Source: Thermodesulfovibrionales bacterium (GTDB lineage Bacteria > Nitrospirota > Thermodesulfovibrionia > Thermodesulfovibrionales > Dissulfurispiraceae). From it: a stretch of DNA of 64,000 bases. The notes under the pieces were generated by a model. That model saw nothing but the letters and a program-made list of their open reading frames with translations. It did no database searches and was not told where the DNA came from. Below, in pieces: positions 25,330 through 35,108 of the stretch. The DNA is taken from NCBI GenBank assembly GCA_020062545.1, contig JAGUWD010000001.1, forward strand, positions 103,879 to 167,878, written 5' to 3'. The stretch's first letter is position 1, and each line of letters begins with the position of its first letter. The translations under genes were made by a program, and so were the position numbers.

Positions 25330-28300
25330 ATGCCTAATGTATTTCATTTATTAAAAAGCCATGCAGAACAAATAAGCGAGCGTCTAAAAATCAGCGAGAC
25401 AAAAAGGATCTACAACATCTCCATCCCACACTTAGCATTGCTGCTTTTGTTTCATGAAAAGCCCTTTGTTGTGGTCGAAGATTCTGACGAGTCCGCATCG
25501 ATGCTTTATAATGATTTTCTATTTTTTAATTCAGCAATCAGCAATCAGCAATCAGCAATTGCATACTTTCCTCCGCCATCCGGTCCAGAAGCCATTGGAG
25601 AAAGGGCAAAGGCATTATACAGAATACAGGGCACAGAAGTCAGAAGTCAGAAAACAGAATTTATTTCAATAATAACTTCAAAGGAGGCATATTATTCTGG
25701 ATTCTCCGTCTCTGAAATAAAAAACAATGTTCAATCTCTCAAAAAAGGAATGGAAATCGGAAGGGAAAAACTGGAGGCATGGCTTACATTGCACGGCTAC
25801 AGAAATGTAAGCGTTGTAATGGAAAGGGGTGAATACAGCCAGAGGGGATGGCTATTTGATATATACCCTGTAACTGAAGACTCTCCTGTGAGGGTTGAGT
25901 TTTTCGGAGACGAGATAGACCTAATAAGGATATTCGATATCGAAACACAACGGTCGATAAAAGAGATAAATGATATAGAAATTTTTCCTGCCGAAGAACC
26001 AGGACTTAAGAGTTCAGAGTTAGGAGTTCAGGATGTGGAGATAAAAACTGATTTACTAAATGAATTACTAAAAATCAGGGATATAGACATTTTTCTGAGT
26101 TCAGAGGCATTGAAGGATATTGCATTATCAAAAGATATAAATTCTAAACTTATCACCTTTTCGCATCTCCCCTTTGTTGGTGAAGGGATTGATGCAGGCG
26201 AAATGACAATCAAGGGGACTGGAATCCCTCCAGAGGAACGTAAGGGCATAAATGATATTCCTGATGCATTAAAAAAAGCAGACAAACAGGTTATCTCCGC
26301 AATGTCTTCAAAAGCGCAGGCAGAGCGCCTCAAAGATATTATGTCTGATGGCGGCATTGTAGCGCCAATAATAGACAGGCAGGACTTAAAGTCCTATGAA
26401 GGAATGTTTTGCATAACCACAGGCAGACTGTCTTCGGGAATAAACCTTCCTGAACTCTTGATACTCACAGACAGGGAAATCTTTGGCGAAAGACCCTCAT
26501 ACAGGCCTATTAAAAAATCAAAGGTCTCGAGGCTCCTCCTCGGTATCGACGATTTGAAACCCGGCGATTTCGTTGTGCATAAAGACCACGGCATAGGAAG
26601 GTTCGCTGGATTGCAGAGGCAGAAAACAGAAGACTACGAACAGGATTTGATAACAATCGAATATGCAAATGGCAGATTATATATCCCGTTTCACAGCATA
26701 GACAGGCTGCAGAAATACAGTGCAGCAGAAGGACACATCCCATCCCTCGAAAAACTCGGTGGCAAGGCATGGATCAGGACAAAACAGAAGGTAAAGAAAG
26801 GTATCAGGGAGATGGCAGAAAAACTCCTGAAACTGTATGCTGAGAGGAGGATTGCAAGGGGTTATAAATTCAGCGAGGACACTTCCATGCACAGGGAGTT
26901 CGATGATTTTTTCCCTTACGAAGAAACACCTGACCAGATAATGTCCATAGAGGAGATAAAAAGGCACATGCATTCAGAAATGCCAATGGATATGCTCCTC
27001 TGCGGAGATGTTGGATATGGGAAAACAGAAGTGGCTGTCAGGGCCGCATTCAGGGCTGTCTATGACGGAAAACAGGTGGCTGTGCTTGTTCCAACAACAT
27101 TGCTTGCAGAACAGCACTTCAGGACATTCAGGGCAAGGTTTTCTGGATTCCCTGTAAGAATAGATTATCTCAGCAGATTTAAAAATAAAAATGATTTAAA
27201 AAATTCTATTACAGCAATTGCAAAAGGAGAGGTTGACATAGTTATAGGCACGCATATGCTCCTGAACAAAAAAGTCCAGTTCCATGACTTAGGACTCCTG
27301 ATTATAGATGAAGAACACAGATTCGGAGTAGCACAAAAGGAAAGACTGAAAGAACTCAAAAAGGGCGTTGATGTCCTCACCCTTACAGCAACGCCGATTC
27401 CGAGGACGCTGCATATGTCCCTGTCCGGGATAAGGGAGATGTGCACGATAGAGACACCTCCAGAGGAAAGGCTCTCTGTGAGAAGCACTGTTACAACATT
27501 TAATGACAGGACAATAAAAGAGGCAATAGAAAGGGAACTCCAGAGGCACGGTCAGGTCTTCTTTGTCCATAACAGGATAAGAGACATAGAAAAGATAGCT
27601 ACCCATATTAAAAAGCTCGTCCCAGATGCGAGGATTGCAACAGCCCATGGACAGATGAGAGAGGTAGACCTCGAAAGGATTATGCTGGACTTCCTGAATA
27701 AGGAAACAGATATCCTCGTGTGTACTGCAATAATCGGCGCAGGTCTGGATATTGCAACAGCCAACACCATAATCGTAAACAGGGCAGACACCTTCGGACT
27801 GTCAGACCTCTACCAACTCAGAGGAAGGGTTGGAAGAGGAAACACACAGGCATATGCATACTTCCTGATACCAGGAGAAGACATCATTACAGATGATGCA
27901 AAGAAGAGGCTGCGGGCAATACAGGAGATGAGCTATCTCGGCGCAGGTTTCAGGCTTGCGCTAAAAGATCTCGAAATAAGAGGGGCAGGAAATCTCCTCG
28001 GTGCAGAGCAATCAGGGCATATCTATAAAGTTGGATTCGATATGTACATGGAGATGCTCGAGAAGGCTGTCTCAGAACTCAAGGGAGAAGAAATAAAGGA
28101 AGAAATAGATTCCCAGATAAGATTAAGGCTTTCTGCATTTATACCAGAGGATTACATACCGGATATAACACTAAGGCTGAGCATTTACAAAAGAATATCA
28201 ACGGTAAAATCTCTCGATGCCTTGACAGAATTGAAAAATGAACTCATCGACAGATTCGGCAGCATGCCAGATGAGGTGAATAATCTTTTGCATGTCATAG

Positions 28301-28581
28301 AGATAAAAATATTGTCGAAGCTCTTATATATCTCTACGGTTTCTGATATAGACGGCAGATACAGGTTTCTCTTTGTTTCGGATGCAGAGGATAAATACAA
28401 AATTCCTGAAAACTTTTTTGATAAACTTTTAAAGACATTGTTTGAACTACAGAAGAAGGAGAGAGGGATTCGTTTCCTGCCTGACGGTTTTGAATTGGAT
28501 ACACGGGGGATACCGCCAAAAGATGCAATAACAAAGGTCGAGGAGACGCTGCAGTCCTTATGGACAAGATTGTCAAAATAA
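25330..28581 (+). CDS. mfd: Transcription-repair coupling factor Mfd
   Basis: 1083 residues. It removes RNA polymerase stalled at lesions and recruits UvrA. Order: UvrB-like N-terminal modules, the RNAP-interacting CarD/RID domain (KPGDFVVHKDHGIGRFAGL, about 415-433), RecG-like motor with Walker A GDVGYGKTEVA (about 559-569) and DEEH box (IIDEEHRFG), motif VI QLRGRVGRG, and the C-terminal TRCF domain. It is slightly shorter than E. coli Mfd. Three separate period-7 DNA repeats lie in frame in the N-terminal part (about residues 68-77, 102-111 and 227-235). No SD is visible at the ATG. Confidence 0.97.
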   Translation: MPNVFHLLKSHAEQISERLKISETKRIYNISIPHLALLLLFHEKPFVVVEDSDESASMLYNDFLFFNSAISNQQSAIAYFPPPSGPEAIGERAKALYRIQGTEVRSQKTEFISIITSKEAYYSGFSVSEIKNNVQSLKKGMEIGREKLEAWLTLHGYRNVSVVMERGEYSQRGWLFDIYPVTEDSPVRVEFFGDEIDLIRIFDIETQRSIKEINDIEIFPAEEPGLKSSELGVQDVEIKTDLLNELLKIRDIDIFLSSEALKDIALSKDINSKLITFSHLPFVGEGIDAGEMTIKGTGIPPEERKGINDIPDALKKADKQVISAMSSKAQAERLKDIMSDGGIVAPIIDRQDLKSYEGMFCITTGRLSSGINLPELLILTDREIFGERPSYRPIKKSKVSRLLLGIDDLKPGDFVVHKDHGIGRFAGLQRQKTEDYEQDLITIEYANGRLYIPFHSIDRLQKYSAAEGHIPSLEKLGGKAWIRTKQKVKKGIREMAEKLLKLYAERRIARGYKFSEDTSMHREFDDFFPYEETPDQIMSIEEIKRHMHSEMPMDMLLCGDVGYGKTEVAVRAAFRAVYDGKQVAVLVPTTLLAEQHFRTFRARFSGFPVRIDYLSRFKNKNDLKNSITAIAKGEVDIVIGTHMLLNKKVQFHDLGLLIIDEEHRFGVAQKERLKELKKGVDVLTLTATPIPRTLHMSLSGIREMCTIETPPEERLSVRSTVTTFNDRTIKEAIERELQRHGQVFFVHNRIRDIEKIATHIKKLVPDARIATAHGQMREVDLERIMLDFLNKETDILVCTAIIGAGLDIATANTIIVNRADTFGLSDLYQLRGRVGRGNTQAYAYFLIPGEDIITDDAKKRLRAIQEMSYLGAGFRLALKDLEIRGAGNLLGAEQSGHIYKVGFDMYMEMLEKAVSELKGEEIKEEIDSQIRLRLSAFIPEDYIPDITLRLSIYKRISTVKSLDALTELKNELIDRFGSMPDEVNNLLHVIEIKILSKLLYISTVSDIDGRYRFLFVSDAEDKYKIPENFFDKLLKTLFELQKKERGIRFLPDGFELDTRGIPPKDAITKVEETLQSLWTRLSK
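25532..25560. repeat. Period-7 repeat inside mfd (CAGCAAT units)
   Basis: Four exact CAGCAAT heptamers in frame, encoding SAISNQQSAI in the UvrB-like region. Confidence 0.85.
25633..25661. repeat. Period-7 repeat inside mfd (CAGAAGT units)
   Basis: CAGAAGT, CAGAAGT, CAGAAAA, CAGAATT in frame, encoding TEVRSQKTEF. Confidence 0.75.
26009..26032. repeat. Period-7 repeat inside mfd (AGAGTTC units)
   Basis: AGAGTTC, AGAGTTA, GGAGTTC in frame, encoding KSSELGVQD. Third short-period insert in the same gene. Confidence 0.65.
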
Positions 28582-28596
28582 TTTAAACTGAAAGGC

Positions 28597-29340
28597 ATGA
28601 AGAACAGAAGTCAAGAGTCAAAAAAACTGTTTGCTTCTTTACTGTTTACTGCTTACTGTTTACTTCTTACATTTTTGATCGGCTGCGTCACTGTTCCTGT
28701 GGAGGAGCGTAAGGAGGCCGAGTTCCATTATAAAATGGGCATTTCCCACCTGAATGAGGGCAATATCCAGATGGCATTTGTGGAACTTCAGAAGGCATAT
28801 CAGCTCAACCCCGACAATAAAGAGACCCTTAACAGCCTTGGACTCGTCTACCTCCAACTTGATGAACTCGAAAAGGCAAAGGACCTGTTTCTAAGAGCAG
28901 TATCCATTGATTCCGAATTTTCAGAGGCATACAACAATCTTGGTGTAACATATTCAAAGAGGAGGCAGTGGACAGAGGCGATAGACGCATTTAAAAGGGC
29001 ATTATTAAATCCACTGTACAGAACGCCTGAAATGGCATTCTACAATCTCGGCATGTCCTATTACAGGGTGGGGCAATACGAGCCTGCCATAAATGCATTC
29101 AAGGATTCAATAAAGAGGTCTCCCCTCTTTGCATTGCCGTATTACGGGCTTGCACTCGCCTATAATAGGGAAGGCAAATATGGAGATGCTGCGGCAATAA
29201 TCGCACGGGCAATAGAAATAGACCCGGTCTATAGAGGTGATAGGAAGAAATTCATAGAGGAAATAAAACAAAGGCTTCTCACTGCAAAGGGAGAAGAAGA
29301 GATGGACTTCAGGGATTATCTGGAAATAATGAGATATTAA
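28597..29340 (+). CDS. TPR-repeat lipoprotein (PilF/PilW-like)
   Basis: 247 residues. A lipoprotein signal ends at lipobox LIGC (Cys at about 30), followed by about five tetratricopeptide repeats (for example NPDNKETLNSLGLVYLQLDE, FSEAYNNLGVTYSKR, PEMAFYNLGMSYYRVGQ). Similar proteins help assemble type IV pili secretins or other envelope complexes, but no pilus gene lies nearby, so the role is open. The hydrophobic core of the signal peptide (LLFTAYCLLLTF) is encoded by a period-7 DNA repeat that also builds the LptE signal peptide in this window. It follows mfd by 15 nt. Confidence 0.85.
   Translation: MKNRSQESKKLFASLLFTAYCLLLTFLIGCVTVPVEERKEAEFHYKMGISHLNEGNIQMAFVELQKAYQLNPDNKETLNSLGLVYLQLDELEKAKDLFLRAVSIDSEFSEAYNNLGVTYSKRRQWTEAIDAFKRALLNPLYRTPEMAFYNLGMSYYRVGQYEPAINAFKDSIKRSPLFALPYYGLALAYNREGKYGDAAAIIARAIEIDPVYRGDRKKFIEEIKQRLLTAKGEEEMDFRDYLEIMRY
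28631..28670. repeat. Period-7 repeat in a lipoprotein signal peptide (GTTTACT units)
   Basis: Heptamers CTTTACT, GTTTACT, GCTTACT, GTTTACT in frame, encoding FASLLFTAYCLLLT. The same unit occurs at 56470-56506 in the LptE signal peptide. Confidence 0.8.
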
Positions 29341-29343
29341 TTC

Positions 29344-29419
29344 TGGAGGCGGCGAGCGGATTCGAACCGCTGCATCGAGGTTTTGCAGACCTCTCCCTTA
29401 GCCACTTGGGTACGCCGCC
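29344..29419 (-). tRNA. tRNA-Cys (GCA)
   Basis: Read on the minus strand: acceptor GGCGGCG pairs with CGCCGCC, the anticodon loop is TCTGCAAAA with GCA, the T arm has GGTTCGAATCC, the discriminator is U and CCA is encoded. 76 nt including CCA. It lies between the TPR lipoprotein gene and tRNA-Gly on the same strand. Confidence 0.95.
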
Positions 29420-29427
29420 ATATAGTT

Positions 29428-29486
29428 TATAGCTCATGGAGCTAATTAAAGACTATGAGCTATTATGAGCCATGAACGATGAGCTA
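29428..29486. repeat. Short-period AGCTCATAG-type repeat between tRNAs
   Basis: Units AGCTCATGG, AGCTAAT, CTATGAGC, TTATGAGCC, GATGAGCT form a degenerate inverted repeat of the same family as at 17678 and 58527. Confidence 0.65.
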
Positions 29487-29492
29487 ATTTCA

Positions 29493-29568
29493 TGGAGCGG
29501 GCGACGGGATTCGAACCCGCGACCCCAACCTTGGCAAGGTTGTGCTCTACCAACTGAGCTACACCCGC
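29493..29568 (-). tRNA. tRNA-Gly (GCC)
   Basis: On the minus strand: acceptor GCGGGTG pairs with CGCCCGC (one G-U pair), D arm AGCTCAGTTGGTAGAGC, anticodon loop CTTGCCAAG with GCC, T arm GGTTCGAATCC, discriminator U and an encoded CCA. 76 nt. Confidence 0.95.
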
Positions 29569-29665
29569 AATTAATTGATAACAGAAAAACTTATCATAAT
29601 CATGCAACCCATGTCAAATTCACTTTATCTTTCACTTTTTGGCTTTATCTACGAAGGGAAAGCAA

Positions 29666-29694
29666 TTGCTAAAAACACACGATTCCATTAAAAT
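29666..29694 (+). promoter_or_regulatory. Predicted leaderless promoter of trpEGD
   Basis: TTGCTA at 29666-29671, a 17-bp spacer, TAAAAT at 29689-29694; the trpE ATG is at 29701 and no SD precedes it. No trp attenuator leader peptide is seen. Confidence 0.45.
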
Positions 29695-29700
29695 AAAAAA

Positions 29701-31203
29701 ATGAATTTGAATTTCAATGAATTTAAAGAGTTAGCCGGACAGGGCAACCTGATTCCTGTCTACAAAGAGATACCAGGGGATGTAGAGACCCCTGTAAGCG
29801 CCTTTCTCAAGCTGAATAAAAAACCGTCATTTCTCCTTGAAAGCGTTGTGGGCGGCGAAAAATGGGCAAGATACTCATTCATAGGCATAGAACCTTCGAT
29901 GACCATAACATGCAGAGGCAGAAAAGTGGAGATAAAAAACGGAGGGGTTGTCATAGAAACAGAAATCGGAGATCCTCTGAACGTCATAAAGGACATCCTT
30001 TCAAAGTTCAGGCCTGTTGATGTAAAAGGACTTCCGAGATTTTCAGGCGGTTTTGTTGGATACATAGGATACGATGTCGTAAAGTTCTTTGAGAGGGTTC
30101 CTGACAACCCGAAGCCGGGGATCGACATGCCCGACATATTCCTCATGCTTGCCGATGCAGTCCTCATATTTGATAACCTCAGGCAAACGATAAAGATTGT
30201 ATGCAACACACATACAGAAGGAAAGGATATCAAAGAAGCGTATGAAGAGGCAGAGGCAAGGATAGATAAAATCATAGACGAGTTAATTCAGGGGACATAT
30301 TCCCCAGCACCTATTGCCCATAGGCTATCGCCTCTTGCCCAAACAGAAAATTTTTCTTCCAATTTTACAAAGGAAAGTTTTCTGAATGCCGTTGAAAAGG
30401 CAAAGGAGTATGTTATGTCTGGAGATGTCGTGCAGATAGTCCTGTCACAGAGGTTCGAGAAACAGACAAGCGCATCTCCCTTTGACATTTACCGCTCACT
30501 CAGGATAATAAACCCTTCGCCGTATATGTATTACCTCGATACAGGAGAATCACAGATCGTCGGATCTTCTCCAGAAATCCTTGTGAGGCTTGAAGGCGAT
30601 AAGATAACTCTGAGGCCAATTGCAGGCACAAGGAAAAGAGGGGAGACCGAAGAAGAGGATAATGCCCTTGAAGAGGATTTGAAAAAAGACCCGAAGGAAA
30701 TCGCAGAGCATATAATGCTCGTTGACCTCGGCAGGAATGATGTGGGAAGGGTCGCAGAGATAGGCTCTGTAAAGGTTACAGAGCTGATGACTGTAGAGCG
30801 TTACAGCCACGTGATGCACATGGTCTCGAATGTGGAAGGCAGGCTCAAGAAGGGGCTCGATGCCTTTGATGTATTCAGGGCATGTTTCCCTGCCGGCACT
30901 GTGTCAGGAGCGCCTAAGGTCAGGGCAATGGAGATAATAGAAGAACTTGAACCCACAAAGAGAGGGGCATATGCAGGGGCAGTGGGATATTTCGGATATT
31001 CAGGCAATATGGATACATGCATCACAATAAGGACGCTTATTATAAAAGATGGCAAGGTATATGTTCAGGCAGGAGCAGGCATAGTTGCCGATTCTGTGCC
31101 TGAGAACGAATACATGGAGACACTAAACAAAGCAATGGCAATGATGAAGGCAGTGGAGCACGCAACCGGGATTTCCCTTCGAAAACCCCTTGAAAAGAAT
31201 TAA
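29701..31203 (+). CDS. trpE: Anthranilate synthase component I
   Basis: 500 residues. Converts chorismate plus ammonia or glutamine to anthranilate, the first step of tryptophan synthesis, with TrpG. The N-terminal domain carries the feedback motif [16 protein letters not shown], and the chorismate-binding domain has [40 protein letters not shown] and [18 protein letters not shown]. The linker between domains (about residues 196-214) reads [17 protein letters not shown], encoded by a small palindrome and a degenerate period-7 repeat. First gene of a trpEGD operon with trpG 10 nt downstream. Confidence 0.97.
   Translation: MNLNFNEFKELAGQGNLIPVYKEIPGDVETPVSAFLKLNKKPSFLLESVVGGEKWARYSFIGIEPSMTITCRGRKVEIKNGGVVIETEIGDPLNVIKDILSKFRPVDVKGLPRFSGGFVGYIGYDVVKFFERVPDNPKPGIDMPDIFLMLADAVLIFDNLRQTIKIVCNTHTEGKDIKEAYEEAEARIDKIIDELIQGTYSPAPIAHRLSPLAQTENFSSNFTKESFLNAVEKAKEYVMSGDVVQIVLSQRFEKQTSASPFDIYRSLRIINPSPYMYYLDTGESQIVGSSPEILVRLEGDKITLRPIAGTRKRGETEEEDNALEEDLKKDPKEIAEHIMLVDLGRNDVGRVAEIGSVKVTELMTVERYSHVMHMVSNVEGRLKKGLDAFDVFRACFPAGTVSGAPKVRAMEIIEELEPTKRGAYAGAVGYFGYSGNMDTCITIRTLIIKDGKVYVQAGAGIVADSVPENEYMETLNKAMAMMKAVEHATGISLRKPLEKN
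30285..30342. repeat. Short-period repeat and small palindrome in the trpE linker
   Basis: GGGGA-CATAT-TCCCC (30291-30305) is followed by degenerate heptamers CCTATTG, CCCATAG, GCTATCG, CCTCTTG, CCCAAAC, all in frame between the two TrpE domains. Confidence 0.55.
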
Positions 31204-31213
31204 GGGAGGCAAT

Positions 31214-31813
31214 ATGCTTTTGATGATTGACAACTATGACTCATTTACATACAACCTCGTCCAGTATCTGGGAGAGCTGGGCGAAGATGTCCTGGTATAC
31301 AGAAACGATAAGGTAACCATTGAAGACATAGAAAAAATGAAGCCAGAAAGGATTGTCATATCTCCAGGACCATGCACACCAAAAGAGGCAGGAATATCCA
31401 TTGATGTTATAAAACACTTCGCAGGCAAAATCCCGATTCTGGGCGTATGCCTCGGGCATCAGTCCATCGGCGCTGCCTTTGGCGGAGAGATTATCAGGGC
31501 GCCAAACCTGATGCACGGAAAGACATCACTCGTATATCATGATGGCAGGACAATATTTGAAGGACTTCCCAATCCGTTCGAAGCAACAAGATACCATTCG
31601 CTCGTAATCAAGCGGGAGACCATACCGGACTGTCTCGAAATAACCGCATGGAGCGACGGAAACAGAGACAACGGGATAATAATGGGAGTAAGGCACAAGG
31701 AGTTCGCCATCGAGGGCGTACAGTTCCATCCCGAATCCATACTCACCACTGTGGGCAAAGACCTTTTGAGGAATTTTGTAAAACTGCCGATGGCTCGTAG
31801 AGGAGAAAGATAG
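31214..31813 (+). CDS. trpG: Anthranilate synthase component II (glutamine amidotransferase)
   Basis: 199 residues. Class I glutamine amidotransferase that supplies ammonia to TrpE. Nucleophile motif GVCLGHQ (Cys at about 79) and the His-Glu pair in VQFHPESI are present, as is the N-terminal [10 protein letters not shown]. The start at 31214 follows GGGAGG at 31204-31209; an upstream in-frame ATG at 31190 lies inside trpE. trpD starts right at the stop. Confidence 0.97.
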   Translation: MLLMIDNYDSFTYNLVQYLGELGEDVLVYRNDKVTIEDIEKMKPERIVISPGPCTPKEAGISIDVIKHFAGKIPILGVCLGHQSIGAAFGGEIIRAPNLMHGKTSLVYHDGRTIFEGLPNPFEATRYHSLVIKRETIPDCLEITAWSDGNRDNGIIMGVRHKEFAIEGVQFHPESILTTVGKDLLRNFVKLPMARRGER

Positions 31814-32824
31814 ATGATAAAGGAAGCAATAAACCTCATCATCCAGAACATAAGCCTTTCTGAATCAGAAATGGCAGAGTGCATGACAGAGATAATGGAA
31901 GGCAGGGCAACAGATTCACAGATAGGCGCATTCCTCACAGCCTTAAGGATAAAGGGTGAAACAATAGAAGAGATAACAGCCGCTGCGAGGATAATGAGGG
32001 AAAAGGCAACCAAGATCAATGCACCTGAAGGTGTTATCGACACATGCGGCACAGGCGGAGACATGTCGGGCACATTCAATATATCCACAACAACGGCAAT
32101 AGTAGTTGCCGCTTCCGGCATACCCGTAGCAAAACACGGCAACCGTTCGGTATCAAGCCAATCGGGTAGCGCCGATGTGCTTGAGGCACTCGGGGTAAAT
32201 ATAGAACTGCCACCTGAAAAGGTTGAAAAATGCCTTTTTGAGACAAACTTCGGATTCCTCTTTGCACCATTGTTCCATCCTGCAATGAAGTTTGCCATCG
32301 GCCCGCGCAGGGAAATAGGCATAAGGACGATATTCAATATCCTCGGCCCCCTTACGAATCCTGCGAATGCAAAGAGGCAGATATTAGGGGTATTTGCGGA
32401 CAGGTTGACCGAGCCCCTGGCATCAGTGCTCGGGAATCTTGGTGCTGTTGATGCAATGGTTGTCCATGGAGAGGACGGATTGGACGAGATAACCGTATGC
32501 GACGGCACAAGGGTCTCGAGATACAAAGACGGGAAAGTAGAGACATTTTACATAACGCCCGAGGATTTTGGCTTTAAAAAGGCTGACTGCAAGGAATTGA
32601 CTGGAGGCAGCAAGAATGAGAATGCAGGAATAACAATCTCCATACTCAATGGAGAAAAAGGGCCAAAACGGAACATTGTTCTCATGAACTCCGCAGCAGC
32701 CATTGTTGTAGCTGGACTCGCACAGGACTTCAAGACAGCAAGGGAGATTGCAGAAGAAAGCATAGACTCCAAAAAAGCCTTACAAAAACTGGAAGAGATC
32801 AAGAATGTAACAAACTCATTATAG
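31814..32824 (+). CDS. trpD: Anthranilate phosphoribosyltransferase
   Basis: 336 residues. Transfers phosphoribose from PRPP to anthranilate. The PRPP/glycine motif DTCGTGGD, the KHGNRSVSSQSGSADVLEALG stretch (shown by KHGNRSVSS) and GPLTNPANAKRQ are all visible. It immediately follows trpG (no gap) and ends the operon; trpC, trpF, trpB and trpA are not in this window. Confidence 0.97.
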   Translation: MIKEAINLIIQNISLSESEMAECMTEIMEGRATDSQIGAFLTALRIKGETIEEITAAARIMREKATKINAPEGVIDTCGTGGDMSGTFNISTTTAIVVAASGIPVAKHGNRSVSSQSGSADVLEALGVNIELPPEKVEKCLFETNFGFLFAPLFHPAMKFAIGPRREIGIRTIFNILGPLTNPANAKRQILGVFADRLTEPLASVLGNLGAVDAMVVHGEDGLDEITVCDGTRVSRYKDGKVETFYITPEDFGFKKADCKELTGGSKNENAGITISILNGEKGPKRNIVLMNSAAAIVVAGLAQDFKTAREIAEESIDSKKALQKLEEIKNVTNSL

Positions 32825-32835
32825 AAATAGAGCAT

Positions 32836-32865
32836 TGGAGTAATAGAATGCACTCCATTACTCCA
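32836..32865. terminator. Hairpin in the convergent gap between trpD and the LOG gene
   Basis: TGGAGTAAT (32836-32844) pairs with ATTACTCCA (32857-32865) across a 12-nt loop. U-runs are weak (TAGTTATTTAG follows), so a shared terminator is only probable. Confidence 0.45.
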
Positions 32866-32870
32866 GGTAG

Positions 32871-33551
32871 TTATTTAGTATTTTTACACTCTCCAATTGG
32901 TATTGGGCCCCCGAATACCCTGTAGTGCTCCTTGAGCAGTTCACAGACCTCTTCAGGCGTATCCACAATATTAAAAAGGGCAAAGTCCTCCCTGCCTATC
33001 GTACCTTCAGGAACAAGGGTATGCTTCATCCATTCTACAAGTCCCTTCCAGTAATCAGAGCCGAACAGTATTATGGGAAATGACTGTATCTTGCCTGTCT
33101 GCACAAGGGTTAGTGCCTCAAACAGTTCGTCCATTGTACCGAACCCGCCAGGAAATATTACAAAGGCAATGGCATATTTTATGAACATGAGCTTTCTCAC
33201 AAAAAAGTATCTGAAGGAAATATTTACATCCAGATATTTATTGGGATGTTGCTCATGCGGGATCTCGATATTAAGCCCGATCGACTTTCCCTTATTGCCC
33301 ATCTTAGCGCCTTTATTCGCAGCCTCCATGATCCCTCCCCCACCACCTGTGATAACAGAAAATCCAGCGCTGGAGAGCATCTTTCCTACTTTTATTGCCT
33401 GATGGTAATAATATGCATCTTCGGTAAGCCTTGAGCTGCCGAATATAGTAACTGCCGGACCAATATCAAAAAGGGTCTCAAAGCCTTCGACCAGCTCCGA
33501 CTGTATCCTGAATACCCTCCATGTTTCAGACTTCCTTAAATCCTCAATCAC
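32871..33551 (-). CDS. LOG/TIGR00730-family Rossmann-fold protein
   Basis: 226 residues. It shows the signature PGGFGTMDELFEAL (about residues 145-158), an N-terminal FGSSRL motif and GGGGGIMEAANKGA. The family includes cytokinin-riboside monophosphate phosphoribohydrolases, which release nucleobases from nucleotides; many bacterial members are general nucleotide 5'-monophosphate phosphoribohydrolases. Substrate not predictable here. Upstream on the same strand is rmuC. Confidence 0.9.
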   Translation of the reverse strand: MIEDLRKSETWRVFRIQSELVEGFETLFDIGPAVTIFGSSRLTEDAYYYHQAIKVGKMLSSAGFSVITGGGGGIMEAANKGAKMGNKGKSIGLNIEIPHEQHPNKYLDVNISFRYFFVRKLMFIKYAIAFVIFPGGFGTMDELFEALTLVQTGKIQSFPIILFGSDYWKGLVEWMKHTLVPEGTIGREDFALFNIVDTPEEVCELLKEHYRVFGGPIPIGECKNTK

Positions 33552-33562
33552 AAGAACCTCCT

Positions 33563-35011
33563 TTATTTGTCATCATCAAATTCCAGCGAAAGATGCTCGA
33601 TATTCTTTGTGCTCTGGCTGATTTCAGAAGGAGATTCTATCTCCTTCTGGCTCGAAACCCCAAGCTCCTTGAATTTCCTTACAGAAGGGATAAGCCTCGA
33701 TTCCATAGAACTCACCCCTTTGTTGTAAGACTCTACAGCCTTTCTGATTGCAGTTCCTATATCTGCAAAATGCTCAAGCACAATAGAAAATCTATCATAC
33801 AAATCTTTCCCCAGATTATTTATCTCCTGAGCACTCTTTGTAACCTGCTCCTGCTGCCAGCCGTATGCGATAGCCTTAAGAAGGGCTATAAAGGTCGTCG
33901 GTGTTGAGAGTATCACCTTTTTAGCACTGCCGTCTTCTATCAACTTATGATCGTGTTCCAGTGCAGCGCTGAAAAAGGACTCTCCTGGAAGATACATCAC
34001 AACAATCTCAGGTGACTGCTTAAACTGATCCCAGTATGCCTTTGATCCAAGGGTTTCCATGTGTTTCCTTACCTGATTTATATAATTATTCATTGCCTTT
34101 TTCCTTTCCTCTTCAGAGGATGCGGAAACAGCATTGAGATAAGCATCAACAGGCGCCTTTGCATCCACAACAATCTCCCTGCCGTTTGGAAGCCTCACAA
34201 CCATGTCAGGCCTCAATCTTCCCGATTCTGTTGAGACAGACTCCTGTTCATAGAAATCGCAGTACGCTGTCATCCCGGCAAGCTCTGCAACCCTCCTCAA
34301 CCCTATCTCTCCCCATGAGCCGCTCACCTTCGGCCTTCTCAAGACAGTCACGAGATTACTCGTCTCCTTCTGCAACTGCTCCTGCATGGATGACAGAGAA
34401 CGGATTTGCTGAGTCAGACTGCCAAAGCTTTCATGCCTGTGTTTCTCTATCTGTTGGATCTGTTCTTCATATCTCTTGAGCATTTCCTGAAGTGGCTTTA
34501 TGGTTCCATCCAACGCCTCTCTATGTTCTCCGAGTTTTCCTTTTGTCTCTGCAAGTATCTTTCCGAGATGCTCTGATGCAAGCTTCAGAAAATCCTCGTT
34601 GCTGCTCTTTAATGCTGCCGATGCATGTGCTTTAAATGTATCTGTCAACTCGGCCTTCATTACTCCAATAAGCGCCTTCTGCTCATCGAGATTTTTGTAT
34701 GAATCCTCAAGCCTTTTCTGCGCCTCATCCAGTCTGGTTGTGGTCTCTATCCTCTGCTGCCTCTCATTATCGAGTTCGGTTCTAATCTGATTAATATCCG
34801 ATTCCCTTTGATGAACCTGCTGCCTGAGTTCATTAACAACTGCCTCTGCGCTCTTTGCCCTTCCCTCGATCTCTGCAATCTTGCCCGAATAATCTGACTG
34901 GACCTGCGAAATCTTCTGGGAATAGTCTCCCTGCAAGCGTGATCTGGCAACAAACCATGCGACTATCCCTCCTATTACCAAACCTACGACTAAAAATATT
35001 ATTTCCATCAT
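33563..35011 (-). CDS. rmuC: DNA recombination protein RmuC
   Basis: 482 residues. An N-terminal membrane anchor (MMEIIFLVVGLVIGGIVAWF) is followed by a long coiled coil (about 25-190) and the RmuC nuclease-like domain (VLRRPKVSGSWGEIGLRRVAE, GRLRPDMVVRLPNGREIVVDAK, VVMYLPGESFFSAAL). RmuC limits inversion between short inverted repeats, of interest given the many such repeats here. The start at 35011 follows AGGGGAG; a longer frame to 35056 lacks a site. Confidence 0.93.
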   Translation of the reverse strand: MMEIIFLVVGLVIGGIVAWFVARSRLQGDYSQKISQVQSDYSGKIAEIEGRAKSAEAVVNELRQQVHQRESDINQIRTELDNERQQRIETTTRLDEAQKRLEDSYKNLDEQKALIGVMKAELTDTFKAHASAALKSSNEDFLKLASEHLGKILAETKGKLGEHREALDGTIKPLQEMLKRYEEQIQQIEKHRHESFGSLTQQIRSLSSMQEQLQKETSNLVTVLRRPKVSGSWGEIGLRRVAELAGMTAYCDFYEQESVSTESGRLRPDMVVRLPNGREIVVDAKAPVDAYLNAVSASSEEERKKAMNNYINQVRKHMETLGSKAYWDQFKQSPEIVVMYLPGESFFSAALEHDHKLIEDGSAKKVILSTPTTFIALLKAIAYGWQQEQVTKSAQEINNLGKDLYDRFSIVLEHFADIGTAIRKAVESYNKGVSSMESRLIPSVRKFKELGVSSQKEIESPSEISQSTKNIEHLSLEFDDDK

Positions 35012-35108
35012 AAGATCTCCCCTATCCCTCCACAAATGCCCTGTCACCCGCAACAATAAGATTCTTTTTGCCTTTCATAAAAGCTATTTTAAAATATTTT
35101 CAACCATT

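Noticed and set aside
25532..25661. Tandem repeats that might be read as a small CRISPR array
   Set aside because: The unit is 7 bp with no spacers, lies inside mfd in frame, and no cas genes are present.
29569..29700. Possible trp attenuator upstream of trpE
   Set aside because: No leader peptide with Trp codons and no terminator/antiterminator pair is visible; the -10 box sits next to the ATG.
31537..32526. Long minus-strand ORF (329 codons) opposite trpG and trpD
   Set aside because: It lies entirely antisense to two clear trp genes and has no recognisable domain; a shadow frame.
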